Assembly: GCA_002427745.1 (NCBI GenBank)
Contig: DIYF01000072.1
Coordinates: 1-64,000 of the forward strand
Direction: 5' to 3'
Length of the DNA stretch: 64,000 nucleotides
Origin: Roseivirga sp. UBA6061
GTDB taxonomy: Bacteria; Bacteroidota; Bacteroidia; Cytophagales; Cyclobacteriaceae
The notes beneath the pieces are model-generated. The model saw only the letters and a list, made by a program, of their open reading frames with translations. It was not told the origin of the DNA and made no database searches. The position numbers and the translations under genes are program-made. Below, piece after piece: positions 1 through 8,649 of this stretch; position 1 is the first letter of the stretch, and every line of letters starts with the position of its first letter.

Positions 1-837
1 CACATTTTCAAAGTTGATAAGGAAGCTAAAATCAATAATGCGTGCCTCGGGAAAAGCCTCAGCTACACCCGTCACTTTAAAATACTTCTTAGCTCCATTA
101 TTAAACCTAATCAGAATGTCCCGGCCCAGCGGATTCTCTTGTCCGAAGTATTTAATGGAGGCCGCCTCACTGATGACCACGCTGTTTACATCTTTCAGAG
201 AAGCAGCATCTCCCCATTTGAGTGGAAAGCTGAACATCTCCAAATACTCGGGATCAACCAGTTTTAGTAATTCATAGAAAACCTGATCATCATGTTTTAC
301 CACCACGTTGCTATTCTTAATGCGGCTCACCCTTGTGATATGGGGCTGATCCTGCTCAAGCATTTTGGCCAGTGGGGCCGGGGTAAAACCGTATTGCTCG
401 GGGTAGCCGTTTCTGTCGGCATAGAAGGTGGCCAGAAAAACACTGTCTTTATGCTCATGAAAACGATCAACATCCGAGTCTCTTTTCATAAAGGCATAGA
501 CCACTATGCAGATGCCAATGGCCATAGACAAGCCAAAGACATTGATGAAGGAGCTTAGAGGACTTCTTAAAGCACTTCTGAGGGCTGTTTTAAAGTAGTT
601 TCTGAACATGATGATATGAGCGTTAGTAAAGAGTTTTGGTTTTTTCCAGGCGTATGGTTGACAACAGCGAATGACATCCCGGAGGTAAAGGAGCCTGGCT
701 TTAGCCGGGCCCGATGCCTCAATTCTTTCGAAAAAGAATTCTTCCAGATCTCCGTGTAATTCTTCGTACCGGTCGTTCTTACAGTACCATCTAAAAATGG
801 CATGGGCCAGAGCGGGTACTTTCCGGGTGTTCTTCAT
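1..837 (-). CDS. ABC transporter permease, FtsX/MacB type with permease prefix domain (partial, 3' end outside window)
   Basis: The minus-strand frame opening with ATG at 835-837 stays open for 279 codons to the window edge, so the C-terminal part is missing. The start reads MKNTRKVPALAHAIFRWYC, followed by the permease prefix domain (residues about 1-70, with CKNDRYEELHGDLEEFF and CCQPYAW). A FRNYFKTALRS segment and a first membrane helix around residues 95-115 follow, and then the start of the MacB-like periplasmic domain. It is clearly homologous to the two complete permeases upstream and sits 7 bases after the stop of the nearer one, so it is the fourth gene of the PadR-led operon. Proteins of this type normally export or extract lipid-linked or peptide substrates together with an ATPase; no ATPase gene is visible in the window. 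Confidence 0.9.
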   Translation of the reverse strand, partial: MKNTRKVPALAHAIFRWYCKNDRYEELHGDLEEFFFERIEASGPAKARLLYLRDVIRCCQPYAWKKPKLFTNAHIIMFRNYFKTALRSALRSPLSSFINVFGLSMAIGICIVVYAFMKRDSDVDRFHEHKDSVFLATFYADRNGYPEQYGFTPAPLAKMLEQDQPHITRVSRIKNSNVVVKHDDQVFYELLKLVDPEYLEMFSFPLKWGDAASLKDVNSVVISEAASIKYFGQENPLGRDILIRFNNGAKKYFKVTGVAEAFPEARIIDFSFLINFENV

Positions 838-844
838 AGATTGT

Positions 845-3433
845 TTATTCAGCCCTGAGGCCACTTGCGGGGTTAGACTTTGACACTCTTCTGATCTGGG
901 TGGCAATGACCATCATCATCACGGATACCAACAGTACAAAAGCCAGTGCCACACTCCACTGACCATGAGGCAATGGATAAGCAAACATCATTTTCACCAG
1001 GCCTATATTCATGATATAAGCCAAAGGGGCTCCCAGCAGAAAGGCCACTACAGTCAAGACCAGGTATTGGCGGCTAATCGTCCGGCCAATGTTCATAAGG
1101 CCTGCCCCCAGGATTTTACGAATGCTGAACTCTTTAATGCGCCCGGAAACATTGAGTGTAACCAGACCATAGAGCCCCAGGGCTGCCAGCATGATCGCTA
1201 TAAAGGCGACCGTACGGGTAAAACGTTTCATCTGCCCCAGGTCCTGGTAAAATTTTGCCCATAGATCCACCTGCTCGCCTCCCTGAAAGGGTGTTTCCGG
1301 AAAAAGAGTGGCCCAGTGTTCTTTCAGGTCCTCATATACTTTGAGTTCTGAACCCGGGTTTACGCGCATCGACATAAAGCGATAGTCGGCCTTGCTCGCT
1401 GCCTGAAAGACCATAGGCTTGACCTCGTAATAGAAATTAAAGGCGTGAAAATCCTTGACCACCCCAACGATCTGATACTGTACACTATCGATTTTAAACA
1501 GCTGGCCTATGGGCTCATCCATGAGGGTGCTTTTCACAAACAATTCATTGACCAGCACCTTGTTGGAACCTGAAGGCAGACTGTTGAAAACAGCTCCGGA
1601 AGCCACAGGAATACCCAGAGTTTCGAAATAACCAGGGTCAACCAACATTCTCTGTACATCATAAGAACGATCGGCCAGGCCGACTACAGCACTTGAAATA
1701 CTCTTACCAAGGTGGTCTCCGGAACCGGAAATTGACAATACATTGGGGTTTTGAGACATGGCAGCAGAGAGCTGATCATAGCCAGCCGGATTGGGAACAG
1801 CTGTGTAAATGACCCCGTTTTGATTATAACCCCAGGGTCTTTTTGCCTGAAAATCAGAGTTCTGCTTAAACATCACAGCCATGGTGATAAAGACAAAAGC
1901 CAGGACCATCTGTACCCCCAAAAATGTCTTCATGATGGGGTTTTTCTTACCAAACGTGACCGTGCCTTTAAAGATTTTAACTACCTGAAAACGCGAAATA
2001 TACAGGGCAGGATAGAAGCCCGAGACAAGTCCGGTCAATAGAAGGATGCCAACCAGGAACACCCAAAGGTTAGTATCCAATAAGCTCAAAGTCAGTGGGG
2101 CATCGGCTATTTCACTAAACCAGGGCATAAAGACGGTGGCGGTAAGCACCAGCCCCAGCAGGAGGGCAAAAAATGTCAGAAGAATGTTCTCCGCTAAAAA
2201 CTGAAAGATCACCTTACCCCGGCTGGCACCAATTACCTTTCTAACACCAATCTCTTTCAATCTTTTGGTGGAAGAGCTGATGGCCATGTTCATATAGTTA
2301 AAGCAGGCCAAAGCCAGCATGAAGATGCCCATAACCGGCAGGCCGATCAGAATTTCATCTGCCTGATCGATGGAAATATCGCGACTGATACCTGAGGAAT
2401 TTCGGTGAAGACTCTCTATAGATTCAAAACCAAAGCCGGATATCTTCCATTCGCTGTCTACTGCATTTTGAAGTTCCCTATAGCGGTCCATGCCGGATTG
2501 AATCATGGAAATGGCAGCGGCATCGTCCAGCTGAATGAGGGTAGCCCCGACAAAGTCTGCCCAGTTGGTGGCATCAAAACCACTTTGGGCCTGATGGTGG
2601 TTTTCAAAGTTTATGAGAAAGTCAAAGCTGATGGCATGGGCAGCGGGAAAGGCCTCTGCCACACCGGTAACTTTAAAGAGCTTTTTCTCATTCTCACCAA
2701 ACTTCACCAGTATCTCGCGGCCCAATGGCTCTTCCTTACCAAAGTACTTAGTGGCCATGGGCTCACTCAGGACGATACTGTTCGGGTCAGCCAAAGATGC
2801 TTTATCGCCCCACTTCAACGGAAAAGTGAGCATATCCAAAAAGTCAGGATCGGTAAGTCTTATGCTTTCATGGAATACATTTTCGTCCTGTTTCACAACC
2901 ACGGGCACATCTTTAACACGTGCCATTTTCTTTACCTGGGCAAAGTCCTGCCGCAGGGCCTTGCCCAGAGGAGCGGGGGTAAAGCCATATCGTGAGGTTC
3001 TGCCATCCCGATCAGCATCAAAAGTGGTCAGAAAGACCTCATTCTTATGCTCATGAAACTGGTCTGTGCTGTGAGAAAAGCGCACCATAGAATACACCAC
3101 AATGCAAACGCCAATGGCGACAGCCAGACCGAATACATTGATAAAGGAGCTAAGGGGGTTGCGTACCATGCTCCTGATAGAGGTTTTGAGATAATTTTTA
3201 AACATGACAATATTTGAGTTTGAGTAAAAACCTGGTTTTTTCCAGGCATAGGGCTGGCAGCAACGGATAACATCGCGCCAATAGAGGAGCCGGGCTTTGA
3301 CCGGGCCTGATTCAGCTACTCTTTCATAAAAAAATTCTTCCAGGTCGCCATGGAGCTCCTCATATCGATCGCTCTTGCAATACCACCGGAAAAAGGCATG
3401 CGGGATCTTCGGTATGTGAATCTTATGGCTCAT
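845..3433 (-). CDS. ABC transporter permease, FtsX/MacB family with permease prefix domain
   Basis: An 862-residue inner-membrane protein. Residues 1-75 are the cytoplasmic permease prefix domain (HAFFRWYCKSDRYEELHGD, CCQPYAWKK). A helix near 98-120 is followed by a MacB-like periplasmic domain. FtsX domain 1 starts near residue 355 and holds the family motif RLKEIGVRKVIGASRGKV. A second periplasmic region comes next, and a second FtsX domain ends the protein (EFSIRKILGAG, then two helices and KSNPASGLRAE). It is 25 bases from the upstream paralog and 7 from the downstream one, so the three are probably co-transcribed behind padR. The substrate cannot be read from sequence. The first 110 residues are much closer to the upstream paralog than the rest is. 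Confidence 0.93.
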   Translation of the reverse strand: MSHKIHIPKIPHAFFRWYCKSDRYEELHGDLEEFFYERVAESGPVKARLLYWRDVIRCCQPYAWKKPGFYSNSNIVMFKNYLKTSIRSMVRNPLSSFINVFGLAVAIGVCIVVYSMVRFSHSTDQFHEHKNEVFLTTFDADRDGRTSRYGFTPAPLGKALRQDFAQVKKMARVKDVPVVVKQDENVFHESIRLTDPDFLDMLTFPLKWGDKASLADPNSIVLSEPMATKYFGKEEPLGREILVKFGENEKKLFKVTGVAEAFPAAHAISFDFLINFENHHQAQSGFDATNWADFVGATLIQLDDAAAISMIQSGMDRYRELQNAVDSEWKISGFGFESIESLHRNSSGISRDISIDQADEILIGLPVMGIFMLALACFNYMNMAISSSTKRLKEIGVRKVIGASRGKVIFQFLAENILLTFFALLLGLVLTATVFMPWFSEIADAPLTLSLLDTNLWVFLVGILLLTGLVSGFYPALYISRFQVVKIFKGTVTFGKKNPIMKTFLGVQMVLAFVFITMAVMFKQNSDFQAKRPWGYNQNGVIYTAVPNPAGYDQLSAAMSQNPNVLSISGSGDHLGKSISSAVVGLADRSYDVQRMLVDPGYFETLGIPVASGAVFNSLPSGSNKVLVNELFVKSTLMDEPIGQLFKIDSVQYQIVGVVKDFHAFNFYYEVKPMVFQAASKADYRFMSMRVNPGSELKVYEDLKEHWATLFPETPFQGGEQVDLWAKFYQDLGQMKRFTRTVAFIAIMLAALGLYGLVTLNVSGRIKEFSIRKILGAGLMNIGRTISRQYLVLTVVAFLLGAPLAYIMNIGLVKMMFAYPLPHGQWSVALAFVLLVSVMMMVIATQIRRVSKSNPASGLRAE

Positions 3434-3458
3434 ATCGGCTAGTGCTTGACACTCAATA

Positions 3459-6050
3459 TTATTCCGTTCTCAAACCGGCTACCGGGTTAGATTTGGATAC
3501 TTTTCTGATCTGGGTTGAGATTACCGCCAGTAATATGCAAACCAGTAACACCATAGCCAGGCCCACCACAGTGTATGTCAGGGGCATAGGGTCTGGATAA
3601 AGCATATTGATATTGGCGTTGATGGCTGTGTAACTTATGGGAGCAGCAATAGCCAGGGCAATTACTGATAGCATGAGGTACTGACGCAGGATGTTGGAAC
3701 CAATATGCCTGATACCCGCCCCCAGCGCTTTCCTGATACTAAACTCCCTTGTTCTGCCTGCTACATTCAGTGTAACAAGACCATATAAGCCAAGGCCGGA
3801 AAGCAGAATGGCGATAGAAGCGATCACTTTCATAAACCTCTCCTGAATATCAACCTCTTCAAAGAAGCCCAACCAGACATCTCCCTGATAGCCTCCCTGA
3901 AATGGTACCTCTGGAAAGAGTTTTGCCCACTCGGATTTTAAGGCAGCATAAGTTTCTTTTTCACCTCCTTGCCGGGCCCTGACAGAAAGGAAGCGATAGC
4001 TCTGCTCATCGGCCACTTTAAAAAGTGTGGGTTTAACTGTGGAATAGAAGCTGTGGAAGTGAAAGTCCTCTATGACACCAATGACCTGGTAGCGTACACT
4101 GTCTATGGTGATAGTTTCCTCCAATGGGTTGGCCCAGGCCATATTCTCAACCAGTGTCTGATTAACAATAACAGACTGCCTGTCGTTGTCAGGGTTTGGT
4201 TTGAAATTACGACCTGCCTGAAGGTTGAGGCCCATAGTTTCCAGATACTGTGCATCTACTGAAAGCTGATCTACCTCATACTGTCTGTCGGGTAATCGCA
4301 ATACAGCTTGTGACTTCACTACCCCCAGGTGGTCACCTGAGCCCGACAATGATCTCACATGAGGACTCTTGCTCATGGCAGCATAAAGTTGATCAAAGGC
4401 TGATTTATCCGTGACACTGGTATATAAAGCACTCGTCTGATCATAGCCCCAGCTTCGCGAGTTGATGTGCAGGGTGTTTTGTGTAAAGGCAATGGCTCCT
4501 GTAATGGTGATGCAGGCTACTACCAGCTGAAAACCAAGAAATACTTTCGTCAGCAGGCTTTTTTTGCCAAAACGAACAGAGCCTCTGAAAATACGAGTAA
4601 CCCCGAATCTCGAGATGTAAAGGGCAGGGTAGATGCCAGAAGCCAGACCTGTGAGTAGCAAAACGAATATCAGGAAAAGCCATAAGTTCGGGTCGGTGGG
4701 AGACAGCGTCAGCGGCAAAGCTGCCTGACCGGCAAGCCAGGGCAAAAAGAGTGTGTAGGCCAGAATGATGCCCACCAGCATGGCAAAAAAGGTGAGTAGT
4801 ACATTTTCAGCAAGGAACTGAACTATCACTTTGCCTCTGTTGGCTCCGATTACCTTTCTTACCCCGATTTCCTTAAGGCGCCTGGCAGATGACACAATGG
4901 CTACATTGATATAGTTAGAGCAGGCCATGAAAACCATCAGCAAAGCAATGATGGGCAGTATCACCCTGCCGGGCTCTGTATAATCGTATGAAATAGCATC
5001 TTCAATGCCACCTGCGTTCAGGTGCAAATCAGCCAGTAATTCGAAATCAAATGAGTTAATCTTCCAGTCTTTTTCAACATCATTCTGAAGCGCCCTGTAT
5101 TTATCCATACCTGCCCGGATAGCTGCCAGATCACCCGGGTTCGGCACCTGAATGAGGGTTGCATCGAGTAAATCAGCCCAGTTGGCCGTATCAAAAGAGG
5201 GGTCTGCCACCTTGAGATTCTGGAAGTTTACCAGAAAGCCAAACTCAATAATATGAGGATCAGGAAAGGCTTCAGCCACACCTGCCACACGAAATATCTT
5301 TCGGTGCTCATCGTCAAACTTGACCAGAATGTCTTCTCCTATGGGGTTTTTCTGCCCGAAGTACTTTACAGACATGGACTCACTTAAGATAATGCTGTTC
5401 ACATCCTGCAGGGCATCCTCGTTTCCCCATTTCAGAGGAAAAGTCAGCATTTCTAAAAATGCCGGATCTGTGAACCTGAGGCTCTCATAGAATACCTTGT
5501 CTTCGTTCTTTATGACGACACTGCGGTCTTTTACCCGGGCTACTTTGCTGATTTGAGCAAAATCTTCCTCAAGCCTCTGACCAAGTGGTGTCGGGCTCAG
5601 GCCATATCGAACTTCTTCACCATTGCGGTCGGCCCGGATGGTAGTGAGGTATACTTCGTTCTTGTTTTCATGGAATTGATCGAGACTCAGGTCATAAGCG
5701 ACAAAAGAGTAGACCACAAGGGAGATGCCGATTGCTACAGAAAGACCAAACACATTGATAAATGAGCTCAGTGGGTTTCGCATCATGCTCCTTAGCGAAG
5801 TTTTGAAGTAGTTTTTAAACATGACAATATTTGAGTTTGAGTAAGCGCGGGGCCTTTTCCAGGCATAAGGCTGGCAACAACGCATAACATCGCGCCAGTA
5901 GAGCAGCCGGGCTTTGACCAGACCCGATTCAGCTACTCTTTCAAAAAAGAACTCTTCCAGGTCGCCATGAAGCTCCTCGTATCGATCGCTCTTGCAGTAC
6001 CACCTGAAAAAGGCGTGAGGGATTTTCGGTATGGTGACCCGTTTCGACAT
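3459..6050 (-). CDS. ABC transporter permease, FtsX/MacB family with permease prefix domain
   Basis: An 863-residue paralog of the next gene, with the same architecture: prefix domain (about 1-75), first helix (about 100-120), MacB-like periplasmic domain, FtsX domain with RLKEIGVRKVIGANRGKV, second periplasmic part, and C-terminal FtsX domain with EFSIRKALGAG and KSNPVAGLRTE. The ATG lies one base after the padR stop (TAATATG), which indicates translational coupling to the regulator. Family members with a prefix domain are commonly encoded beside PadR regulators in Bacteroidota, as here. Substrate unknown; no partner ATPase is adjacent. Confidence 0.93.
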   Translation of the reverse strand: MSKRVTIPKIPHAFFRWYCKSDRYEELHGDLEEFFFERVAESGLVKARLLYWRDVMRCCQPYAWKRPRAYSNSNIVMFKNYFKTSLRSMMRNPLSSFINVFGLSVAIGISLVVYSFVAYDLSLDQFHENKNEVYLTTIRADRNGEEVRYGLSPTPLGQRLEEDFAQISKVARVKDRSVVIKNEDKVFYESLRFTDPAFLEMLTFPLKWGNEDALQDVNSIILSESMSVKYFGQKNPIGEDILVKFDDEHRKIFRVAGVAEAFPDPHIIEFGFLVNFQNLKVADPSFDTANWADLLDATLIQVPNPGDLAAIRAGMDKYRALQNDVEKDWKINSFDFELLADLHLNAGGIEDAISYDYTEPGRVILPIIALLMVFMACSNYINVAIVSSARRLKEIGVRKVIGANRGKVIVQFLAENVLLTFFAMLVGIILAYTLFLPWLAGQAALPLTLSPTDPNLWLFLIFVLLLTGLASGIYPALYISRFGVTRIFRGSVRFGKKSLLTKVFLGFQLVVACITITGAIAFTQNTLHINSRSWGYDQTSALYTSVTDKSAFDQLYAAMSKSPHVRSLSGSGDHLGVVKSQAVLRLPDRQYEVDQLSVDAQYLETMGLNLQAGRNFKPNPDNDRQSVIVNQTLVENMAWANPLEETITIDSVRYQVIGVIEDFHFHSFYSTVKPTLFKVADEQSYRFLSVRARQGGEKETYAALKSEWAKLFPEVPFQGGYQGDVWLGFFEEVDIQERFMKVIASIAILLSGLGLYGLVTLNVAGRTREFSIRKALGAGIRHIGSNILRQYLMLSVIALAIAAPISYTAINANINMLYPDPMPLTYTVVGLAMVLLVCILLAVISTQIRKVSKSNPVAGLRTE

Positions 6051-6051
6051 A

Positions 6052-6390
6052 TTAGTCGCGCTGCCAGTTAAAAGCCAGGTCAGAAATACGATTTCGGAGA
6101 CTCATCCGCAGGTCCATGGACTCGTCCAGTGCCTTTTTACCGAAAGGTGTGATATTAAACAGGCGCTTTCGTTTGCCACCCCTTTTTGATTCTGATTCGC
6201 CCAGTCTTGAACTGAGCATACCTTTTTCTTCAAGTCGGTACAGAGACTTGTGCACGGCACTTACCGCCACGGATCGCCCTGACTGACTGGCAATCTCCTT
6301 GGTAATGGCCACGGCATAGGCATCATCATAGAGTACACCCACGGTGAGCAAAACAAGTTCTTCGAATTCTCCGAGATGAGATCTTCCCAT
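6052..6390 (-). CDS. PadR family transcriptional regulator
   Basis: A 112-residue winged-helix protein. The start chosen is the ATG at 6388-6390 (MGRSHLGEFEELVLLTVG), because the longer frame opening at 6417 would add nine residues that run through the direct repeat upstream. PadR hallmarks are the N-terminal LGEFEELVLL helix, the recognition region AVHKSLYRLEEKGML, and the basic wing SKRGGKRKRLFNITPFGKKAL. PadR proteins are usually repressors that respond to a ligand or drug. Here the gene is first in an operon with three ABC permeases, so it most likely represses itself and the permeases. A 28-base direct repeat just before the start is a candidate operator. Confidence 0.93.
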   Translation of the reverse strand: MGRSHLGEFEELVLLTVGVLYDDAYAVAITKEIASQSGRSVAVSAVHKSLYRLEEKGMLSSRLGESESKRGGKRKRLFNITPFGKKALDESMDLRMSLRNRISDLAFNWQRD

Positions 6391-6392
6391 TG

Positions 6393-6460
6393 CGATTAAA
6401 TTTACTTTTGTCAGCAATATACGGGAAGATATCGATTAAGTTAACTTTTGTCAGTAAAAT
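6393..6460 (-). promoter_or_regulatory. Pair of 28-base direct repeats upstream of padR, candidate operator
   Basis: The blocks 6393-6420 and 6433-6460 are near-identical copies with an exact 40-base offset. Both contain the core ACTTTTGTCAG (CTGACAAAAGT on the gene strand) and the flank CGATTAA. The first copy ends two bases before the padR ATG. An offset close to four helical turns, and a position over the leader, fit binding by a regulator on one face of the DNA. That PadR itself binds here is inference. Confidence 0.55.
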
Positions 6461-6647
6461 AAATTTAAGCGTCTGCCTCAGGCAGTGGCTAAAATGCAAC
6501 GAACAAAGTCGGACGCGAAGCCACTTTCAAGGCTATAAGTCAGGTTTTTAAGCAGAAGCTATCATTGCCGGGAAAGTGGCAATCTCTTAATAAATGCTCC
6601 AGGTGTTTTAGCGGGTTGGTAATAAAGAAGGAATGATAAACCCGGTT

Positions 6648-6668
6648 CGGCTTTTGCCAGTAAAGCCG
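6648..6668 (-). terminator. Hairpin just after the epimerase-like gene, possible weak terminator
   Basis: A 7-bp perfect stem (CGGCTTT / AAAGCCG, loop 6655-6661) lies 8 bases downstream of the minus-strand stop at 6676. No run of U follows on that strand, so it may be a stability hairpin and not an intrinsic terminator. The rest of 6461-6647 shows no gene; a small ATTGCC/GGCAAT hairpin is also present. Confidence 0.35.
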
Positions 6669-6675
6669 TCACAGT

Positions 6676-7605
6676 CTATTCCAGCCCGGCCCAAACGCGC
6701 TCAATCAGCTTCTTGGTAGCCATTATGCCTTCCGGTTCGCTCAGGTTGTCACCTTCATACTCCACCCCGATGTAGCCATCATAACCCGTGTCTTTCACAA
6801 TCCGGAGGAGTGCCGGATAATCGAGGCGAGGCTGGTTGCCATCGGCATCAAAGTCATAGGTTTTCGCACTAACCCCTTTGGCAAAGGGCATAAATTCTTT
6901 CACACCCTTCTCAATGTCATATACTTTTTTGCACGAATCATCCCGCGTACCTCCCCATTTCTCTGAGGTACACCAGTTACCGAAATCGGGTAGGGTACCC
7001 ATAAAGGGGTTGTCCACCTCCCTGATCATTTCCACTACGAAATCTGCCTCTGAGCTATAGAGTCCATGATTTTCTATCAGAATGTTGATACCGGCTTTTG
7101 CTCCGTACTCTGCAAGTCTGCCCATGCCATCAACTAAGGCGGCCTTTACTTTCTTTCGGGAGCCGCTTCCGAAAGCATTGACCCTAATAGAATGACAGTT
7201 GATTTTTTTGGCGGCATCCACCCAGCCATAGTGGTTTTCTACAGCTTTCAGTCGCCCGCTCTCCTTTGTGGACCCCAAATCTCCTTCGGCATCCACCATA
7301 ATCAGCAGGTTTTCCACACCTTCATCTTCAGATCGTCTGAGCATTTCAGCCCAATAGCTCATGTCAGACTTCTTATCAAGATAGAAGCCGTTTACGAGCT
7401 CTATCGCATTGATCCCATATTGATTTTTAGAAATTGAAGCAAAATCTTCTGCTTTCACAGATCCGTCACGGATGGCACGGTTCATAGACCATTGGGCCAG
7501 TGAAATCTTCGGAAGGGCATGATCCTTCGAAAAAAGAGAAAGAGGAAGCGTCATGGCCATGCCAGAAAGCACGGATTGTTTGAGAAAAAGTCTGCGTGAG
7601 CTCAT
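6676..7605 (-). CDS. Tat-exported sugar phosphate isomerase/epimerase-like TIM-barrel protein
   Basis: 309 residues. The N-terminus carries a twin-arginine motif (SSRRLFLKQ) followed by a hydrophobic stretch, so it is probably folded and exported by the Tat system. The body has the xylose-isomerase-like AP2 barrel layout, with NILIENHG (residues about 175-182) and GYIGVEYEG near the C-terminus supplying the acidic residues that usually bind a divalent metal. Family members epimerise or isomerise sugars or cyclic polyols. The gene follows the SDR by 42 bases on the same strand and probably shares its promoter, which suggests joint action in a sugar or polyol catabolic step. The substrate is not identifiable. 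Confidence 0.85.
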   Translation of the reverse strand: MSSRRLFLKQSVLSGMAMTLPLSLFSKDHALPKISLAQWSMNRAIRDGSVKAEDFASISKNQYGINAIELVNGFYLDKKSDMSYWAEMLRRSEDEGVENLLIMVDAEGDLGSTKESGRLKAVENHYGWVDAAKKINCHSIRVNAFGSGSRKKVKAALVDGMGRLAEYGAKAGINILIENHGLYSSEADFVVEMIREVDNPFMGTLPDFGNWCTSEKWGGTRDDSCKKVYDIEKGVKEFMPFAKGVSAKTYDFDADGNQPRLDYPALLRIVKDTGYDGYIGVEYEGDNLSEPEGIMATKKLIERVWAGLE

Positions 7606-7647
7606 AAGGAATAGCGTTGGACTTTCAATTTAAGCTTTTCAAATGTC

Positions 7648-8409
7648 CTAATGCACATAACTTCCTGCATTGATATCAATAGTACAACCCGTAGCATGAT
7701 CGGCCAGACCACTGGCCAGAAAAGCCACTGTGGGTGCTAAATCTTCAGGCTCAGTCAGCTGGTTCAGAGCGATATCATTCAGTGCATAATCTTCGCCATA
7801 CTGGTCCATAAAGTCCTGCGCCATGTCTGTACGCACAAATCCCGGGGCGATATTAAAAGCTTTGATATTCTGCTTGCCATAAGCCCTGGCAATCGATCGG
7901 GTCAGGGCAACCACTCCTCCTTTTGAGGCCGCATAAGCCAGGTAGTCAGCCGTGTCTCCTCTGAAAGCCGCCCGGGAAGAGATATTCACAATACGGCCTC
8001 CGCCATGTGCCTGAAAATGTTCAACTGCCATTTTACACAGTATGCCACAGGCTCTCAGGTTTACATTCATAGTAAAATCCCAGTCGCTGATCCATTGCTC
8101 CTCCGCTTTGTCGTCAGCAGAAGATACAGCCACACCTGCGTTACTCACCAGGCAGTTCAGGCTACCAAAACGTTCAACTACTTGCTTAAACAAGTTAATA
8201 GTAGACAGAGCATCAGACAAGTCTGCCTGAAACAAATGTGACTCAGCCTTATAACCCTGGCATATTTTACGTGCCTTAGCTTCATTGCTGTTATAGTGCA
8301 CAGCCACCTGTGCACCAGCTTCCAATAGTTGGCGTGTAATGCCTGCCCCAATGCCTCGCGAGCCTCCCGTTACCAAAATAACCTGCCCTTTTAAAGAAAT
8401 TTCCATCAT
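7648..8409 (-). CDS. SDR family NAD(P)-dependent oxidoreductase
   Basis: 253 residues, the usual length of a classical short-chain dehydrogenase. It has the glycine-rich cofactor loop TGGSRGIG (about residues 15-22), the NAGV motif, the catalytic Ser in NISSRAAF, the YAASK catalytic Tyr-Lys pair, and the C-terminal GCTIDINAGSY typical of FabG-like members. Two ATG codons open the frame (8409 and 8406). The specific reaction is unknown. FabG itself is less likely, since no fatty-acid genes are near. It heads a two-gene unit with the exported epimerase-like protein and has a good Bacteroidota promoter upstream. Confidence 0.9.
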   Translation of the reverse strand: MMEISLKGQVILVTGGSRGIGAGITRQLLEAGAQVAVHYNSNEAKARKICQGYKAESHLFQADLSDALSTINLFKQVVERFGSLNCLVSNAGVAVSSADDKAEEQWISDWDFTMNVNLRACGILCKMAVEHFQAHGGGRIVNISSRAAFRGDTADYLAYAASKGGVVALTRSIARAYGKQNIKAFNIAPGFVRTDMAQDFMDQYGEDYALNDIALNQLTEPEDLAPTVAFLASGLADHATGCTIDINAGSYVH

Positions 8410-8445
8410 TGCTGTAGTTGAGTAGAATATATTACGTCATTATAC

Positions 8446-8476
8446 CAAAACTAACGGGAGCGATCGGACTGACAAA
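8446..8476 (-). promoter_or_regulatory. Bacteroidota-type promoter for the SDR gene
   Basis: On the minus strand TTTG (8473-8476) is followed after 19 bases by TAGTTTTG (8446-8453), an exact match to the TAnnTTTG -7 element of Bacteroidota. Transcription would start near 8440, leaving a leader of about 30 bases before the SDR start. Confidence 0.6.
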
Positions 8477-8649
8477 TTCAATTTGTTTTCAACGGAAAAA
8501 ACTCATCGTTTTTGTCTGCCTTCTATCCTGCTGAAGTTGGTATTAGTCGGTAGGGCTAAACTTTGTATGCCTGAATACGATTATATAAAACCGATGTGCT
8601 TACCGCCAAGAGCCGCTGAATAGAAAGACTTTTAACTAAAACACTGATC

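Noticed and set aside
6401..6411. TACTTTTG in the padR leader as a plus-strand promoter
   Set aside because: It is part of the direct repeat and would lead into a region with no plus-strand gene; no -33 element is seen.
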